Origin: Flavobacteriales bacterium
Lineage (GTDB): Bacteria; Bacteroidota; Bacteroidia; Flavobacteriales_C; GCA-002722245
DNA: 64,000 bases
Assembly: GCA_002722245.1 (NCBI GenBank)
Contig: PBLA01000027.1
Span: 1 to 64,000, forward strand
Reading direction: 5' to 3'
Part shown: piece by piece, positions 1-10,748 of the stretch
How positions within the stretch are numbered: the first letter of the stretch is position 1
Layout: the number at the start of each line of letters is the position of its first letter
Translations under genes and position numbers: made by a program
Notes under the pieces: model-generated
The model's database searches: none
Seen by the model: the letters and a program-made list of their open reading frames with translations, nothing else
Told to the model about the DNA's origin: nothing

Positions 1-1
1 T

Positions 2-2020
2 CTATATTACTCTGGTGTATCACATAAAATAGGTGAGGTGCATGATGGTGGTGCTACAATGGATTGGATGGAGCAAGAACAAGAAAGAGGAATCACAATC
101 ACCTCTGCTGCAACCACTGTGTTTTGGCCTTATAGAGGAGATAAATACCAAGTGAATATTATTGATACTCCTGGTCACGTAGACTTTACAGTAGAAGTAA
201 ATAGATCTTTACGAGTTTTAGATGGCCTAGTATTTTTGTTTTCTGCAGTTGACGGTGTTGAACCTCAATCAGAAACAAACTGGAGATTAGCCGATAATTA
301 TAACGTATCCAGAATCGGATTTGTAAATAAAATGGACCGTCAAGGTGCCGACTTCTTAAACGTATGTAAGCAGGTAGAAGAAATGTTAGGTTCCAAGGCA
401 GTTCCTTTGCAATTGCCAATTGGTGCTGAAGACGATTTTAAAGGAGTAGTTGATTTAATCAACAACAGAGGAATCGTTTGGAATGAAGATGATATGGGTA
501 TGACCTTCGAAGAAGTTGACATACCAGCTGAAATGGCAGATGAAGTTGAGGAGTACAGAGAAAAATTATTGGAGGCGATTGCTGAATATGATGAGTCCTT
601 AATGGAGAAGTTCTTTGAAGATCCTGATTCAATCACAGAACGAGAAGTTTTAGATGCGTTAAGAGGAGCGACATTGGATGCTAAATTTGTTCCAATGATG
701 TGTGGTTCAGCTTTTAAGAATAAAGGTGTTCAGGCCATGTTGGATGTGGTAATGGAAATACTTCCATCTCCTTTAGACCAAAAAGCAATTGAAGGAGTTA
801 ATCCAAAAACAGAAGAACCTGCTTCAAGAAAACCTTCTGCAGATGAACCATTTTCTGCATTAGCATTTAAAATCGCTACTGACCCATTCGTAGGTCGTTT
901 ATGTTTCACGAGAGCTTATTCTGGAACATTGCCTTCAGGTTCTTATGTGTTAAACACAAGAACAATGAAGAAAGAAAGAATTTCTAGAATTTTCCAAATG
1001 CATGCCAATTCTCAAAATCAAATTGATGAATTACATGCAGGAGATATAGCAGCATTAGTTGGATTCAAAGACATCCGAACAGGGGATACTCTATGTGCTG
1101 AAAATGCACCAATTGTATTAGAATCAATGGATTTCCCAGATCCTGTAATTGGAGTAGCTATTGAGCCAAAGTCCCAAGCTGATGTTGACAAATTAGGATT
1201 AGCGTTAGGAAAGCTAGCAGAGGAAGATCCTACATTCCAAGTTAAAACAGATGAAAATTCTGGTCAGACAATAATTTCAGGAATGGGAGAGTTACACTTG
1301 GATATTATTATTGATCGATTGAAGAGAGAATTCAAAGTAGAATGTAACCAAGGTGAACCACAAGTAAACTATAAAGAAACAATTACTAATGCTGTTCAGC
1401 ATAGAGAAGTTTATAAAAAGCAATCTGGTGGACGAGGTAAGTTTGCCGATATTCAAGTTACTATTGGTCCAAGAGAAGATGATAAAGATGGACTTGAATT
1501 TGTGAATGAGGTGAAAGGAGGAAACGTTCCAAAGGAATTCATTCCTTCAGTTGAAAAAGGGTTCAAACAAGCGATGGAAGCTGGTGTATTAGCTGGATTT
1601 AATGTTGATTCGTTAAAAGTTACTTTACATGATGGTTCATACCATCAAGTAGATTCCGATCAATTATCCTTTGAGGTTGCTGCTAAAATGGCCTTCAAAA
1701 ATGCATGTCCTCAAGCGAACCCAGTTTTACTTGAACCAATGATGAAGTTAGAAGTCATCACACCGGAAGAAAACATGGGTGATGTTGTAGCTGATTTAAA
1801 TAAGCGAAGAGGGTTGATGGAAGGAATGGATGATAAGAATGGAGCAAAAGTTGTTAAGGCAAAAGTTCCGTTATCTGAAATGTTTGGATACGTTACTTCA
1901 TTGAGAACAATAACTTCAGGAAGAGCAACATCAACGATGGAATTTAGTCATTTTGCGGAAGCGCCTGCTGCGGTTTCAAAAGTAGTTATAGCAGCTGCTA
2001 AAGGACAAGTTGAAGCATAA
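2..2020 (+). CDS. fusA: Elongation factor G, 5' end cut off by the window
   Basis: EF-G is the ribosomal translocase, a GTPase that moves tRNA and mRNA after peptide transfer. The frame is open from base 2. Its first residues ([17 protein letters not shown]) match the EF-G segment just after the P-loop, so only about 35 N-terminal residues with the G1 motif are missing. A GTG at 38 is internal, not the start. Visible motifs are RGITI (switch II approach), DTPGH (G3) and NKMD (G4), followed by domains II to V. The C-terminal end near [20 protein letters not shown] is typical. rpsJ follows after 29 nt, so this is the tail of a str-type cluster; rpsL and rpsG would lie upstream, outside the window. 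Confidence 0.97.
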   Translation, partial: LYYSGVSHKIGEVHDGGATMDWMEQEQERGITITSAATTVFWPYRGDKYQVNIIDTPGHVDFTVEVNRSLRVLDGLVFLFSAVDGVEPQSETNWRLADNYNVSRIGFVNKMDRQGADFLNVCKQVEEMLGSKAVPLQLPIGAEDDFKGVVDLINNRGIVWNEDDMGMTFEEVDIPAEMADEVEEYREKLLEAIAEYDESLMEKFFEDPDSITEREVLDALRGATLDAKFVPMMCGSAFKNKGVQAMLDVVMEILPSPLDQKAIEGVNPKTEEPASRKPSADEPFSALAFKIATDPFVGRLCFTRAYSGTLPSGSYVLNTRTMKKERISRIFQMHANSQNQIDELHAGDIAALVGFKDIRTGDTLCAENAPIVLESMDFPDPVIGVAIEPKSQADVDKLGLALGKLAEEDPTFQVKTDENSGQTIISGMGELHLDIIIDRLKREFKVECNQGEPQVNYKETITNAVQHREVYKKQSGGRGKFADIQVTIGPREDDKDGLEFVNEVKGGNVPKEFIPSVEKGFKQAMEAGVLAGFNVDSLKVTLHDGSYHQVDSDQLSFEVAAKMAFKNACPQANPVLLEPMMKLEVITPEENMGDVVADLNKRRGLMEGMDDKNGAKVVKAKVPLSEMFGYVTSLRTITSGRATSTMEFSHFAEAPAAVSKVVIAAAKGQVEA

Positions 2021-2049
2021 TTATAAAAAGAGTTTAAGGTACATTAGAT

Positions 2050-2355
2050 ATGAGCCAGAAAATTAGAATAAAATTAAAGTCTTTCGACCACAACTTAGTT
2101 GATAAATCAGCTGAGAAGATTGTTAAAACTGTAAAATCTACAGGTGCTGTTGTAAGTGGACCAATTCCACTTCCAACAAACAAGAGAATATTTACAGTAT
2201 TAAGATCGACTCATGTTAACAAAAAAGCTCGAGAGCAATTTCAAGTGAGTTCTTACAAGAGATTAATGGACATTTACAGTTCCTCTTCTAAGACCGTTGA
2301 TGCATTAATGAAGCTAGAATTGCCTTCAGGTGTTGAAGTTGAAATTAAGGTATAG
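2050..2355 (+). CDS. rpsJ: Small ribosomal subunit protein uS10
   Basis: S10 is a component of the 30S head and, as NusE, also joins transcription antitermination complexes. The 101 residues match the usual length of about 102. The motif GPIPLPT and the following region [16 protein letters not shown] are characteristic of the family. It is the first gene of the S10 cluster and sits between fusA and rplC, with gaps of 29 and 39 nt. The start is an ATG with A/T-rich upstream sequence and no Shine-Dalgarno site. Confidence 0.97.
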   Translation: MSQKIRIKLKSFDHNLVDKSAEKIVKTVKSTGAVVSGPIPLPTNKRIFTVLRSTHVNKKAREQFQVSSYKRLMDIYSSSSKTVDALMKLELPSGVEVEIKV

Positions 2356-2394
2356 TAATTAAATAGATAAGATAACTTTTAAAACTGTTATTCG

Positions 2395-3012
2395 ATGTCA
2401 GGATTGATAGGAAAAAAGATCGGTATGACGAGCATGTTCGATGAGAATGGTAAAAACATTCCTTGTACTGTTATTGAGGCTGGTCCATGCGTAGTTACTC
2501 AGGTAAAAACTGAGGAGACTGACGGTTATTCAGCGCTTCAATTAGCGTTTGATGAAAAAACCGAGAAGAACATTTCAGGGCCAATGAAAGGGCACTTCAA
2601 AAAAGCAGGTGTAACGCCACGAGCTAAACTAGTTGAATTCCAAGGGTTTCAAGAAGAAAAAGCATTGGGTGATGAAATTACTGTTGAGCTTTTTGCTGAG
2701 GGTGAATTTGTTGATGTTGCTGGAACTTCTAAAGGAAAAGGATTCCAAGGTGTTGTTAAAAGACACGGATTTGGAGGTGTTGGAGGTCAAACTCATGGTC
2801 AGCACAACAGATTAAGAGCTCCTGGTTCAATAGGTGGTGCTTCTACTCCTTCTAAAGTATTTAAAGGAATGAGAATGGCCGGAAGAATGGGTGGAGACAC
2901 TGTGAAAACTCAAAACTTAAAGGTTTTAAAAGTTTTTGCTGATAGGAATTTATTAGTTGTTTCAGGGAATATTGCTGGAGCAAAAGGGTCTTACGTTGTA
3001 ATTGAGAAATAA
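2395..3012 (+). CDS. rplC: Large ribosomal subunit protein uL3
   Basis: L3 is an early-assembling 50S protein whose long loop reaches toward the peptidyl transferase centre. The 205 residues begin with [15 protein letters not shown], a hallmark of bacterial L3. The loop [18 protein letters not shown], which carries the glutamine methylated in E. coli L3, is present around residues 123-140. The following segment [20 protein letters not shown] is also typical. It is separated from rplD by a single nucleotide, which suggests translational coupling. Confidence 0.97.
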   Translation: MSGLIGKKIGMTSMFDENGKNIPCTVIEAGPCVVTQVKTEETDGYSALQLAFDEKTEKNISGPMKGHFKKAGVTPRAKLVEFQGFQEEKALGDEITVELFAEGEFVDVAGTSKGKGFQGVVKRHGFGGVGGQTHGQHNRLRAPGSIGGASTPSKVFKGMRMAGRMGGDTVKTQNLKVLKVFADRNLLVVSGNIAGAKGSYVVIEK

Positions 3013-3013
3013 G

Positions 3014-3640
3014 ATGGAATTAGCAGTATTAGATAAAACAGGAAAAGACACCGGTAGAAAAGTTACTTTGAGTGATGCTGTTTTTGGTGTTGAGCCAAGC
3101 GAGCATACAGTGTACTTAGATGTGAAGCAATATTTAGCTAATCAAAGACAAGGTACTCATAAATCCAAGGAAAGAAACGAAATTGTTGGGAGTACTAAGA
3201 AATTGAAAAAGCAAAAAGGATCTGGTGCAGCTAGATACGGTGATGTTAAATCCCCAGTATTTAGAGGTGGAGGTAGAATTTTTGGTCCTAAACCAAGATA
3301 CTACGGATTCAAATTGAATAAAAAAGTAAAGGCTGTTGCTAAAAAGTCAGTTCTTTCATCTTCGTTAAAGGAAGATAAATTAATTGTTTTAGAGGATTTG
3401 AAGTTTGATGCTCCTAAAACACAAGATTTTTTAGCTGTATTAAAGGGTCTTGACTTAGAAGGAAAGAGAGTTACTTTAGTGACTGCTGCGAATGATAAGA
3501 ATGTTTATTTGTCTTCAAGAAATATTCAAAAAGTAAAAGTAGTAGCTACCTCTGAGGTAAATACATACGATTTAATCAACTGCAGTAAGCTTGTGCTTTC
3601 TGAAAGTTCAGTGAAAGAAATTGAAAACAGTTTAAGCTAG
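3014..3640 (+). CDS. rplD: Large ribosomal subunit protein uL4
   Basis: L4 is a 50S protein whose extended loop lines the peptide exit tunnel. The ATG at 3014 gives 208 residues beginning MELAVLDKTGKDTGRKV. An upstream in-frame TTG at 3002 lies inside rplC and is unlikely to be the start. The basic loop QKGSGAARYGDVKSPVFRGG is clearly L4. In E. coli L4 represses its own operon through the S10 leader. No such leader can be seen here, because this cluster runs straight on from fusA. Confidence 0.96.
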   Translation: MELAVLDKTGKDTGRKVTLSDAVFGVEPSEHTVYLDVKQYLANQRQGTHKSKERNEIVGSTKKLKKQKGSGAARYGDVKSPVFRGGGRIFGPKPRYYGFKLNKKVKAVAKKSVLSSSLKEDKLIVLEDLKFDAPKTQDFLAVLKGLDLEGKRVTLVTAANDKNVYLSSRNIQKVKVVATSEVNTYDLINCSKLVLSESSVKEIENSLS

Positions 3641-3646
3641 TAAGAG

Positions 3647-3934
3647 ATGAGTGTTATTGTTAAACCAATTATAACAGAAAAGATGTCCAACCTAGAAGAA
3701 AAGCTAGGAAGATATGGATTCATCGTAAACAACGCTGCCAATAAGGTGCAAATCAAAAAGGCGGTTGAATCAACTTACGGTGTAACAGTTGAATCAGTGA
3801 ACACAATGCGTTACGCTGGTAAAGCAAAAAGAAATAGAAAAACTTGGGCGATGGATGGTAGAACAGCTTCTTTTAAGAAAGCTATCATCACTCTTAAGGA
3901 AGGTGAAGTAATAGATATTTACGGTAATATTTAA
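3647..3934 (+). CDS. rplW: Large ribosomal subunit protein uL23
   Basis: L23 lies at the tunnel exit and is the docking site for trigger factor and signal recognition particle. The 95 residues begin [13 protein letters not shown], the standard L23 opening. The segment [21 protein letters not shown] with its adjoining basic loop is also typical. It lies 6 nt after rplD and 4 nt before rplB, in the conserved order L3-L4-L23-L2. Confidence 0.97.
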   Translation: MSVIVKPIITEKMSNLEEKLGRYGFIVNNAANKVQIKKAVESTYGVTVESVNTMRYAGKAKRNRKTWAMDGRTASFKKAIITLKEGEVIDIYGNI

Positions 3935-3938
3935 GAAG

Positions 3939-4763
3939 ATGGGTTTAAAGAAATTAAAACCAAATACGCCGGGACAAAGACATAAGGTAGCTGATACATT
4001 TGAAGATGTTACTAAAGGGAGTCCTGAGAAGAGCTTGATTGCAAAAAAGAAAAGTTCAGGAGGTAGAAATTCCTCTGGAAGAATGACTGTTCGTAATATT
4101 GGAGGAGGTCACAAGAAGAAATTTCGAGTGATTGATTTCAAAAGAACTAAAGTAAGTGTTCCAGCTATTGTAAAAGGAATTGAATACGATCCAAACAGAA
4201 CTGCTCGAATTGCATTGTTGTATTATGCTGATGGAGAGAAATCTTATATCATAGCACCCAATGGATTGGAAGTTGGTGCTACAGTTCAAGCAGGGAAGGG
4301 AGCTCCGATTGAGGTAGGTAATTCATTACCACTAACGGACATTCCATTAGGAACAGTAGTTCATAATGTTGAATTTCAACCTGGTCAAGGAGGTAAATTA
4401 GCGAGATCTGCTGGGTCATACGTTCAGTTAGCAGCAAAAGAAGGTAGATATGCTACATTAAAATTGCCTTCTGGTGAAACACGTCAAGTATTGGTTACTT
4501 GCTCTGCTACAATTGGAGCTGTATCTAACTCAGATCACCAACTTGTTGTTTCTGGAAAAGCAGGTAGAAGTAGATGGCTAGGTCGTAGACCACGTGTTAG
4601 AGGAGTAGCGATGAACCCAGTTGATCACCCAATGGGAGGTGGAGAAGGACGTTCATCAGGAGGACATCCAAGATCTAGAAAAGGATTACCTGCTAAAGGG
4701 TATAAGACTAGAGCTCCGAAAAAATATTCTGATAAGTACATTATTGAAAAGCGTAAAAAATAA
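3939..4763 (+). CDS. rplB: Large ribosomal subunit protein uL2
   Basis: L2 is needed for subunit association and supports the peptidyl transferase centre. The 274 residues equal the usual bacterial length. The conserved C-terminal segment [20 protein letters not shown] is present and keeps the His of the VDHP motif. The second His seen in E. coli (HPHGG) is Met here. The protein ends in a basic KYIIEKRKK tail. rpsS starts 7 nt downstream. Confidence 0.98.
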   Translation: MGLKKLKPNTPGQRHKVADTFEDVTKGSPEKSLIAKKKSSGGRNSSGRMTVRNIGGGHKKKFRVIDFKRTKVSVPAIVKGIEYDPNRTARIALLYYADGEKSYIIAPNGLEVGATVQAGKGAPIEVGNSLPLTDIPLGTVVHNVEFQPGQGGKLARSAGSYVQLAAKEGRYATLKLPSGETRQVLVTCSATIGAVSNSDHQLVVSGKAGRSRWLGRRPRVRGVAMNPVDHPMGGGEGRSSGGHPRSRKGLPAKGYKTRAPKKYSDKYIIEKRKK

Positions 4764-4770
4764 TTAAGAT

Positions 4771-5043
4771 ATGGCTAGATCACTTAAAAAACCACCCTTT
4801 GTGCATTACAAGTTACAAAAGCGTGTTGAAGAAGCTCAAGAGTCAGGAAAAAAGAATGTAATTAAAACTTGGTCTCGAGCATCAATGATTACTCCTGATT
4901 TTTTAGGATTGACCATAGGCGTTCACAATGGAAATAAATTTATTCCTGTGTATGTAACAGAGAATATGATCGGACATAAGTTAGGTGAATTCGCTCCAAC
5001 AAGAACCTACAGAGGACACGGAGCTGATAAGAAGAAAAAATAA
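4771..5043 (+). CDS. rpsS: Small ribosomal subunit protein uS19
   Basis: S19 sits in the head of the 30S subunit near the A-site finger and pairs with S13. The 90 residues carry the family start [19 protein letters not shown] and the motif [15 protein letters not shown]. The ending [15 protein letters not shown] is typical. The upstream bases TAATTAAGAT directly before ATG illustrate the A/T-rich start context used throughout this operon. Confidence 0.97.
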   Translation: MARSLKKPPFVHYKLQKRVEEAQESGKKNVIKTWSRASMITPDFLGLTIGVHNGNKFIPVYVTENMIGHKLGEFAPTRTYRGHGADKKKK

Positions 5044-5064
5044 TTAATTAAAGCATTTTAAAAC

Positions 5065-5457
5065 ATGGGTGCTAGGAAAAGAAATACAGCAGAGGCAGCA
5101 AAAGAAGCGAAGAAGTCACAATACTTCGCCAAGTTGAACAACTGTCCAACTTCTCCTCGAAAGATGAGACTAGTTGCTGATTTAGTAAGAGGAATGGAAG
5201 TATACAAAGCGCTTGGGGTACTTCAGTTTTCGAATAAAGAGGCCGCAAGTAAAGTTGAAAAGTTGTTGAAGTCGGCTATTCATAACTATGAAGCTAAAAC
5301 GGGTGATGCGCCAGAAAGTGGAGAGCTATTCGTGACAAATATCACTGTTGATTCAGCGAGAATGTTAAAAAGAATTCAACCAGCTCCTCAAGGAAGAGCT
5401 CACCGAATTAGAAAACGTTCGAATCATGTAACCTTGTTTGTAGATAAAATTAATTAA
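5065..5457 (+). CDS. rplV: Large ribosomal subunit protein uL22
   Basis: L22 contacts all 23S rRNA domains, and its beta-hairpin lines the narrow part of the exit tunnel. The 130 residues include the core [20 protein letters not shown] and the hairpin [20 protein letters not shown], both diagnostic. An N-terminal extension of about 20 basic and alanine-rich residues makes it longer than the 110-residue E. coli form. Gaps to rpsS and rpsC are 21 and 15 nt. Confidence 0.97.
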   Translation: MGARKRNTAEAAKEAKKSQYFAKLNNCPTSPRKMRLVADLVRGMEVYKALGVLQFSNKEAASKVEKLLKSAIHNYEAKTGDAPESGELFVTNITVDSARMLKRIQPAPQGRAHRIRKRSNHVTLFVDKIN

Positions 5458-5472
5458 GAAAGAATTTAAGTA

Positions 5473-6177
5473 ATGGGACAAAAAACTAACCCTATAGGAA
5501 ATAGATTAGGAATTATTCGCGGATGGGACTCTAATTGGTATGGAGGTAAAAAATATGCGGATAAAATTCATGAAGATTCTAAAATTAGAGACTACATAAG
5601 AGCACGTTTGGCAAAAGCTTCAGTGTCTAAAATTGTTATTGAGAGAACACTTAAATTAATCTCGATTACAATACATACTGCCAGACCAGGTATTATCATT
5701 GGTAAAGGTGGTCAAGAGGTTGACAAGTTAAAGGAGGAAATTAAGAAACTAACAGGTAAGGAAGTTCAAATTAATATCTTCGAAATTAAAAGACCTGAAT
5801 TAGACGCTAAACTCGTAGCGGATAGCATTTGTCGTCAGATTGAAGGTAGAATATCTTTCCGTAGAGCGATGAAAATGGCTGTAGCCTCATCAATGAGAAT
5901 GGGTGCTGAAGGAATTAAAGTTCAAGTAGCAGGTCGTTTAAATGGTGCTGAAATGGCTCGTACTGAAATGAAGAAAGAAGGAAGAATTCCATTACATACA
6001 TTTCGTGCAGATGTTGATTATTGTTGGTCTGAAGCACATACAACTTATGGTCGTTTAGGTGTTAAAGTATGGATTTGTAAAGGTGAGATCTATGGAAAAG
6101 TAGATTTAACTCCAACCGCTTTGAACCAAAAACAAGGATCTAAAGGTGGTAAATTTAAAGGAAAGAAGAGACGTTAA
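5473..6177 (+). CDS. rpsC: Small ribosomal subunit protein uS3
   Basis: S3 forms part of the mRNA entry tunnel on the 30S subunit. The 234 residues begin [26 protein letters not shown]-binding domain follows with the GxxG loop in [14 protein letters not shown], near residues 74-87. The C-terminal half contains the conserved [20 protein letters not shown] segment. The C-terminus ends in a lysine-rich tail ([10 protein letters not shown]). Confidence 0.97.
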   Translation: MGQKTNPIGNRLGIIRGWDSNWYGGKKYADKIHEDSKIRDYIRARLAKASVSKIVIERTLKLISITIHTARPGIIIGKGGQEVDKLKEEIKKLTGKEVQINIFEIKRPELDAKLVADSICRQIEGRISFRRAMKMAVASSMRMGAEGIKVQVAGRLNGAEMARTEMKKEGRIPLHTFRADVDYCWSEAHTTYGRLGVKVWICKGEIYGKVDLTPTALNQKQGSKGGKFKGKKRR

Positions 6178-6202
6178 TTATTCATTGAAAAATCATTAAG
6201 AG

Positions 6203-6631
6203 ATGTTATCTCCAAAAAGAGTAAAATATAGAAAGGTTCAAAAAGGGAAAGGAAATGAGAAGGGTATTTCTCACAGAGGATCTCAAATAGCATTTGGATC
6301 TTTCGGTATAAAAACCTTGGATCAAGGTTGGATTACAAGTAGACAAATAGAAGCTGCTCGTGTTGCTGTAACTAGATACATGAAGAGAGAAGGTCAAATT
6401 TGGATTCGAATTTTTCCTGATAAACCTGTAACCAAAAAGCCTGCTGAAGTTAGGATGGGTAAAGGTAAAGGATCTCCGGAGTATTGGGTAGCTCCTGTAA
6501 AACCAGGTAAAATATTATTTGAGGCAGATGGTGTTCCTTTGGATATTGCGCAAGAGGCGCTTAGATTAGCGGCCCAAAAGCTACCTGTGAAAACGAAGTT
6601 TATTGTAAGAAGAGATTATTCAGAAGCTTAA
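6203..6631 (+). CDS. rplP: Large ribosomal subunit protein uL16
   Basis: L16 organises the A-tRNA site of the 50S subunit. The 142 residues begin [20 protein letters not shown]. The segment [20 protein letters not shown] is present; the Arg of VRMG corresponds to the Arg hydroxylated in E. coli. Length is slightly above the usual 136-140. rpmC follows after 12 nt. Confidence 0.97.
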   Translation: MLSPKRVKYRKVQKGKGNEKGISHRGSQIAFGSFGIKTLDQGWITSRQIEAARVAVTRYMKREGQIWIRIFPDKPVTKKPAEVRMGKGKGSPEYWVAPVKPGKILFEADGVPLDIAQEALRLAAQKLPVKTKFIVRRDYSEA

Positions 6632-6643
6632 AAATAATTAAAG

Positions 6644-6835
6644 ATGAAAGCTGCAGAAATTAGAGAATTATCGGTTGAGGATTTGAAGGCTAAAATTGTG
6701 GAACACACAAAAGCATTGGAAACGTTACAGCTAAATCATGCTGTTTCACCAATTGAAAATCCAATAGTAATTAAAGATACAAGAAGATTAGTTGCTAGAT
6801 TAAAAACTGTTCTTAATCAAAAAGAGCAAGCTTAA
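6644..6835 (+). CDS. rpmC: Large ribosomal subunit protein uL29
   Basis: L29 is a small helical hairpin protein at the tunnel exit beside L23. The 63 residues carry the family start MKAAEIRELSVEDLKAKIVE and the second-helix motif IKDTRRLVARLKTVLNQKE. The start codon lies in the context AATTAAAGATG. It sits in the expected order L16-L29-S17. Confidence 0.95.
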   Translation: MKAAEIRELSVEDLKAKIVEHTKALETLQLNHAVSPIENPIVIKDTRRLVARLKTVLNQKEQA

Positions 6836-6855
6836 TCTTTATAAAATTTTAAACT

Positions 6856-7113
6856 ATGTCAACAAGAAATTTAAGAAAAGAGAGAGTAGGCGTTGTTACC
6901 AGTACATCTATGAACAAATCAATCGTTGTATCTATCGAAAGAAGACAGAAGCACGATAAGTACGGTAAATTCGTGAAGAAAACCAATAAATTCGTTGCTC
7001 ATGATGAAAAAGAGGAATGTAATGTTGGTGATACTGTGAAAATCATGGAAACTAAACCATTAAGCAAGACAAAGAACTGGCGTTTGGTTGAAGTCGTTGA
7101 GAAAGCAAAATAA
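6856..7113 (+). CDS. rpsQ: Small ribosomal subunit protein uS17
   Basis: S17 is a primary 16S rRNA-binding protein with an OB fold. The 85 residues show the family motifs [19 protein letters not shown] and [18 protein letters not shown]. The closing region [20 protein letters not shown] matches the S17 C-terminus. It sits between rpmC and rplN with gaps of 20 and 28 nt. Confidence 0.97.
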   Translation: MSTRNLRKERVGVVTSTSMNKSIVVSIERRQKHDKYGKFVKKTNKFVAHDEKEECNVGDTVKIMETKPLSKTKNWRLVEVVEKAK

Positions 7114-7141
7114 TTTTGATTAAGAAGATTAATATTTAGTC

Positions 7142-7510
7142 ATGATACAACAAGAATCTAGGTGTAAAGTTGCAGATAACAGTGGTGCTAAAGAAGCATT
7201 ATGTATCCGAGTTTTAGGAGGTACTAAAAAGAGATATGCTTCAATTGGTGATAAGATTGTAGTTTCTGTTAAGAAAGCAATGCCTGCAGGAAATATTAAA
7301 AAAGGTGCTGTGGCAAAAGCTGTAGTAGTAAGAACCGCGAAGGAAGTTAGAAGACCAGATGGATCATACATTCGGTTTGACGATAATGCAGTTGTTCTAT
7401 TGAACGCCGCAGGCGAAATGAGAGGTACACGTATTTTCGGGCCTGTTGCCAGAGAGTTGCGTGAAAAAGATTTTATGAAAATTGTTTCATTAGCACCTGA
7501 GGTACTATAA
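7142..7510 (+). CDS. rplN: Large ribosomal subunit protein uL14
   Basis: L14 lies at the subunit interface, contacts L19 and is the binding site of the silencing factor RsfS. The 122 residues equal the standard length. They begin [20 protein letters not shown] and contain [20 protein letters not shown] near the C-terminus. It is the first gene of the spc-type part of the cluster, which is continuous with the S10 part. Confidence 0.98.
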   Translation: MIQQESRCKVADNSGAKEALCIRVLGGTKKRYASIGDKIVVSVKKAMPAGNIKKGAVAKAVVVRTAKEVRRPDGSYIRFDDNAVVLLNAAGEMRGTRIFGPVARELREKDFMKIVSLAPEVL

Positions 7511-7521
7511 ATTATTTAACA

Positions 7522-7833
7522 ATGGCGAAGTTAAAATTAAAAAAAGGAGATACAGTTAAGGTTATAGCTGGAAATGACAAAGGATCAACAGGTGAAATCT
7601 TGAAGATTTTAGTTGGTGAAAATAAAGTTATTATAGCTGGTGTTAACAAAGTAAAAAAACACACGAAACCTTCTGCACAAAATCCACAAGGAGGAATTGT
7701 TGAAAGTGAGGCACCAATTCAAATCTCCAACGTGATGCTATTAGATGGTGATGCTGCCACTAGAGTTGGAAGAAAAGTTGTGGATGGACAAATTAAGAGA
7801 TACGCTAAAAAAACTGATAAGATTTTAGACTAA
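7522..7833 (+). CDS. rplX: Large ribosomal subunit protein uL24
   Basis: L24 is an assembly-initiator protein with a KOW motif. The KOW signature is seen in [20 protein letters not shown] near residues 8-27, followed by [20 protein letters not shown]. The 103 residues match the family. Its TAA stop overlaps the ATG of rplE by one base (TAATG), so the two are probably translationally coupled. Confidence 0.97.
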   Translation: MAKLKLKKGDTVKVIAGNDKGSTGEILKILVGENKVIIAGVNKVKKHTKPSAQNPQGGIVESEAPIQISNVMLLDGDAATRVGRKVVDGQIKRYAKKTDKILD

Positions 7834-8390
7834 TGGAACAGTACGTACCAAATTTTAGAAAGCAATATGACGAAAAAGTAGCTCCTGCCCTCAAAGAGCA
7901 GTTTGGTTATAAAAACGTTATGCAGGTACCTAAGTTGGAGAAAATTATAATTAACCAAGGAATAGGAGCCGGTGTTGCAGACAAGAGATTAGTAGAAAAT
8001 GCCGTGAAGCAATTATCTACAATCGCAGGTCAAAAGGCAGTAACATGTTACTCTAAAAAGGATGTTTCTACTTTTAAATTAAGAAAGAACATGCCTATTG
8101 GAGCTAAAGTGACTTTAAGAGGAGAAGGAATGTATGAATTCTTCGAAAGATTAGTAGCAATAGCTCTTCCTCGTGTTAGAGACTTTAGAGGAGTTAATTT
8201 TAAATTTGACTCAAGAGGTAATTATACTTTAGGTATTAAAGAGCAAATTATCTTCCCTGAAATTGATATTGATAAAGTTGATAAAATTTTGGGTATGGAT
8301 ATTACTTTTGTTACATCTGCCCAAACTGATGAAGAAGGATATGCATTATTAAAAGAATTTGGAGTTCCATTTAAAAACATTAAAAACTAA
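7833..8390 (+). CDS. rplE: Large ribosomal subunit protein uL5
   Basis: L5 binds 5S rRNA and forms the central protuberance. The 185 residues contain [20 protein letters not shown] and the [18 protein letters not shown] segment. The conserved closing motif [15 protein letters not shown] is also present. It starts on the last base of the rplX stop codon and is followed by rpsN after 7 nt. Confidence 0.97.
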   Translation: MEQYVPNFRKQYDEKVAPALKEQFGYKNVMQVPKLEKIIINQGIGAGVADKRLVENAVKQLSTIAGQKAVTCYSKKDVSTFKLRKNMPIGAKVTLRGEGMYEFFERLVAIALPRVRDFRGVNFKFDSRGNYTLGIKEQIIFPEIDIDKVDKILGMDITFVTSAQTDEEGYALLKEFGVPFKNIKN

Positions 8391-8397
8391 TTGAGTC

Positions 8398-8667
8398 ATG
8401 GCAAAGGAATCAATGAAAGCCAGAGAGGTTAAAAGAGCTAAACTGGTTGCTAAATACGCTGAGAAAAGAAAAGCTTTAAAAGAGGCTGGAGATTACGAAG
8501 CATTACAAAAACTTCCTAGAAACTCTATGCCGATCAGAATGCATAATAGATGTAAGATTACTGGTCGTCCAAAGGGTTACATGAGACAATTCGGTTTGTC
8601 GAGAATTCAGTTTAGAGAAATGGCCAACAATGGTTTGATTCCAGGTGTTAAGAAGGCAAGTTGGTAA
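8398..8667 (+). CDS. rpsN: Small ribosomal subunit protein uS14, zinc-free form
   Basis: S14 is a protein of the 30S head. The 89-residue length and the absence of paired CxxC motifs identify the long, zinc-independent form; only one Cys is left, in [20 protein letters not shown]. The C-terminus [10 protein letters not shown] is typical. It lies between rplE and rpsH in the standard spc order. Confidence 0.97.
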   Translation: MAKESMKAREVKRAKLVAKYAEKRKALKEAGDYEALQKLPRNSMPIRMHNRCKITGRPKGYMRQFGLSRIQFREMANNGLIPGVKKASW

Positions 8668-8695
8668 TTATTGTTTAAGAGAAAAAGATTAAGTT

Positions 8696-9097
8696 ATGAA
8701 TACGGATCCTATAGCAGATTATTTAACAAGACTAAGAAACGCTATTGCTGCAAAGCATAGAGTAGTTGATGTACCTGCTTCAAATTTGAAGAAGGAGATT
8801 ACAAAAATCTTGTTCGATAAAGGATACATTTTGAACTATAAGTTCGAAGATGAGAATGGGCCACAAGGTAATATCAAAATCGCGTTAAAATACGATTTGA
8901 AAACAAAAAACCCAGCGATAAAAGTATTGAAAAGAGTTTCTACTCCAGGTTCACGAACCTATACTGGTGCCAAAGAGTTACCAAGAGTATTAAACGGTTT
9001 GGGAATTGCGATTCTTTCCACTTCAAAAGGTGTTATTACCGATAAAGAAGCAAGAAATGAAAACGTAGGTGGAGAAGTATTGTGTCACGTTTACTAA
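8696..9097 (+). CDS. rpsH: Small ribosomal subunit protein uS8
   Basis: S8 is a primary 16S rRNA binder and, in E. coli, the translational repressor of the spc operon. The 133 residues begin [16 protein letters not shown] and end with [15 protein letters not shown], both diagnostic. The central [20 protein letters not shown] region is also typical. Whether S8 autoregulates here cannot be judged from the sequence. Confidence 0.97.
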   Translation: MNTDPIADYLTRLRNAIAAKHRVVDVPASNLKKEITKILFDKGYILNYKFEDENGPQGNIKIALKYDLKTKNPAIKVLKRVSTPGSRTYTGAKELPRVLNGLGIAILSTSKGVITDKEARNENVGGEVLCHVY

Positions 9098-9109
9098 AGA
9101 TTTAGAACA

Positions 9110-9655
9110 ATGTCAAGAATAGGAAATGCGCCAGTAGCTTTGCCTCAAGGAGTTGAAGTATCCTTCAATAATGGAGAGGTTACTGTTAAAGGAAAATTAG
9201 GAGAACTGAAACAGGACGTTGCAGAAGGAATTACAGTTGAAGTAGTTGATAATGATGTGATTGTTAAAAGAGCGTCAGATACTAAAGAGCTAAAATCGAA
9301 ACACGGATTATATCGATCTTTAATCAATAACATGGTTATAGGTGTATCACAAGGATATTCCATTAAGCAAGAGTTGATTGGAGTTGGTTTTAGAGCAAAA
9401 GTTAGTGGTCAACAGCTGGAGATGAATCTTGGGTTTTCCCACAATGTTGTTTTCGCTTTACCACCTGAAGTTAAGGTAGAAGCAGAGCAATCTAAAGGAC
9501 AACCTCCAATCGTAACTTTTACATCTGTAGATAAACAGTTAGTTGGTCAGGTTGCTGCAAAGTTGAGATCATTAAGAAAACCTGAGCCTTATAAAGGTAA
9601 AGGAATTAAATATGTTGGTGAACAAATTAGAAGAAAGGCTGGTAAGTCTGCTTAA
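9110..9655 (+). CDS. rplF: Large ribosomal subunit protein uL6
   Basis: L6 is built of two repeated domains and sits near the factor-binding site of the 50S subunit. The 181 residues begin [17 protein letters not shown]. The second domain ends in the conserved [20 protein letters not shown] motif. It is placed between rpsH and rplR, with gaps of 12 and 14 nt. Confidence 0.98.
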   Translation: MSRIGNAPVALPQGVEVSFNNGEVTVKGKLGELKQDVAEGITVEVVDNDVIVKRASDTKELKSKHGLYRSLINNMVIGVSQGYSIKQELIGVGFRAKVSGQQLEMNLGFSHNVVFALPPEVKVEAEQSKGQPPIVTFTSVDKQLVGQVAAKLRSLRKPEPYKGKGIKYVGEQIRRKAGKSA

Positions 9656-9669
9656 TAAGAAAGTTAGTT

Positions 9670-10023
9670 ATGGCAACTAGTAAAGAAGCAAGAAGAGCTC
9701 GAATTAAAGCGAGTATTAGAAAAAATGTTGAGGGTACTGCTGATAGACCTAGAATGTCTGTTTTCAGAAGTAACAAAGAAATTTATGTTCAATTCATTGA
9801 TGACGCATCAGGAAAGACATTAATCTCTACTTCCTCTAGTGATAAAGACTTCAAGGAGAATGGTTCCAAAGTTGAATTGGCCAATGCTGTTGGTAAAAAG
9901 GCTGCAGAAAAGGCAATCGAGGCGGGAATCGCACAAGTAGTTTTTGATAGAAATGGATACTTATACCACGGAAGAATTAAAGCTTTAGCAGAAGGAGCTA
10001 GAGAAGGTGGATTAAAATTCTAA
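9670..10023 (+). CDS. rplR: Large ribosomal subunit protein uL18
   Basis: L18 binds 5S rRNA together with L5. The 117 residues carry the pattern [20 protein letters not shown] and the closing [20 protein letters not shown], both clear L18 signatures. It sits 4 nt before rpsE, so coupling is likely. Confidence 0.97.
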   Translation: MATSKEARRARIKASIRKNVEGTADRPRMSVFRSNKEIYVQFIDDASGKTLISTSSSDKDFKENGSKVELANAVGKKAAEKAIEAGIAQVVFDRNGYLYHGRIKALAEGAREGGLKF

Positions 10024-10027
10024 TAAG

Positions 10028-10546
10028 ATGGCAAATAATAACGAAAATAAAGTTAGATCCAGCGAAATCGAATTAAAAGATCGTTTAGTAGCTATAAATC
10101 GAGTAACTAAAGTAACTAAGGGTGGTAGACACTTCTCTTTTGCAGCAATAGTTGTTGTAGGAAATGAGGATGGTATTGTAGGTCATGGTTTAGGAAAAGC
10201 AAATGAAGTTACTGAAGCTATTACTAAAGCGATAGATGAAGGTAAAAAGAATTTAGTTCAGGTTCCTATCTACAATGGGACAATTCCACATGAGCAAGAA
10301 AGTACTTTCTCGGGAGCTCGAGTATTTATGAAGCCTGCATCATCCGGTACGGGAGTTATTGCGGGTGGAGCAATGAGAGCCGTACTAGAATCTGCTGGAG
10401 TTAAAAATGTACTCGCTAAATCTAAAGGTTCTTCAAATCCTCACAACGTAGTAAAGGCTACTATGTTAGCACTTAAGGAATTAAGATCTCCTTTGGTTGT
10501 CGCTCATAACAGAGGTGTTAAATTAGAAAAGGTATTCAACGGTTAA
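10028..10546 (+). CDS. rpsE: Small ribosomal subunit protein uS5
   Basis: S5 lies at the mRNA entry site and affects decoding fidelity. The 172 residues contain the double-stranded RNA-binding region [17 protein letters not shown] and the S5 loop [20 protein letters not shown]. The C-terminal domain includes [20 protein letters not shown]. The context TAATAAGATG at the start is typical of the operon. Confidence 0.97.
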   Translation: MANNNENKVRSSEIELKDRLVAINRVTKVTKGGRHFSFAAIVVVGNEDGIVGHGLGKANEVTEAITKAIDEGKKNLVQVPIYNGTIPHEQESTFSGARVFMKPASSGTGVIAGGAMRAVLESAGVKNVLAKSKGSSNPHNVVKATMLALKELRSPLVVAHNRGVKLEKVFNG

Positions 10547-10556
10547 TTAAAAAAAG

Positions 10557-10733
10557 ATGGCGAAGATTAAAATCACACAGGTAAGAAGCGCTATTAATTA
10601 TCCAAAAAAACAAAAGGATACATTAAAAGCTTTAGGAATTTCAAAGCTTAACCAAACAGTTGAAAAAGAGGAAAATCCTCAAATTTTAGGTATGGTTAGA
10701 GCAGTAGAGCATTTAGTAAAAGTTGAAAAATAA
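10557..10733 (+). CDS. rpmD: Large ribosomal subunit protein uL30
   Basis: This short gene encodes 58 residues, the usual size of bacterial L30, a small 50S protein. It begins MAKIKITQVRSAINYPKKQK. The segment TLKALGISKLNQTV follows, and the protein ends in GMVRAVEHLVKVEK. These match the L30 fold pattern in which a conserved Gly-Met-hydrophobic motif follows the second helix. It fits the expected S5-L30-L15 order, with gaps of 10 and 15 nt. Confidence 0.95.
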   Translation: MAKIKITQVRSAINYPKKQKDTLKALGISKLNQTVEKEENPQILGMVRAVEHLVKVEK

Positions 10734-10748
10734 TAAAGATATTGTACA

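Noticed and set aside
7129-7371. Reverse-strand ORF opposite rplN
   Set aside because: Composition mirrors the sense ribosomal gene and it has no recognisable motif; the same holds for other antisense ORFs in the ribosomal run.
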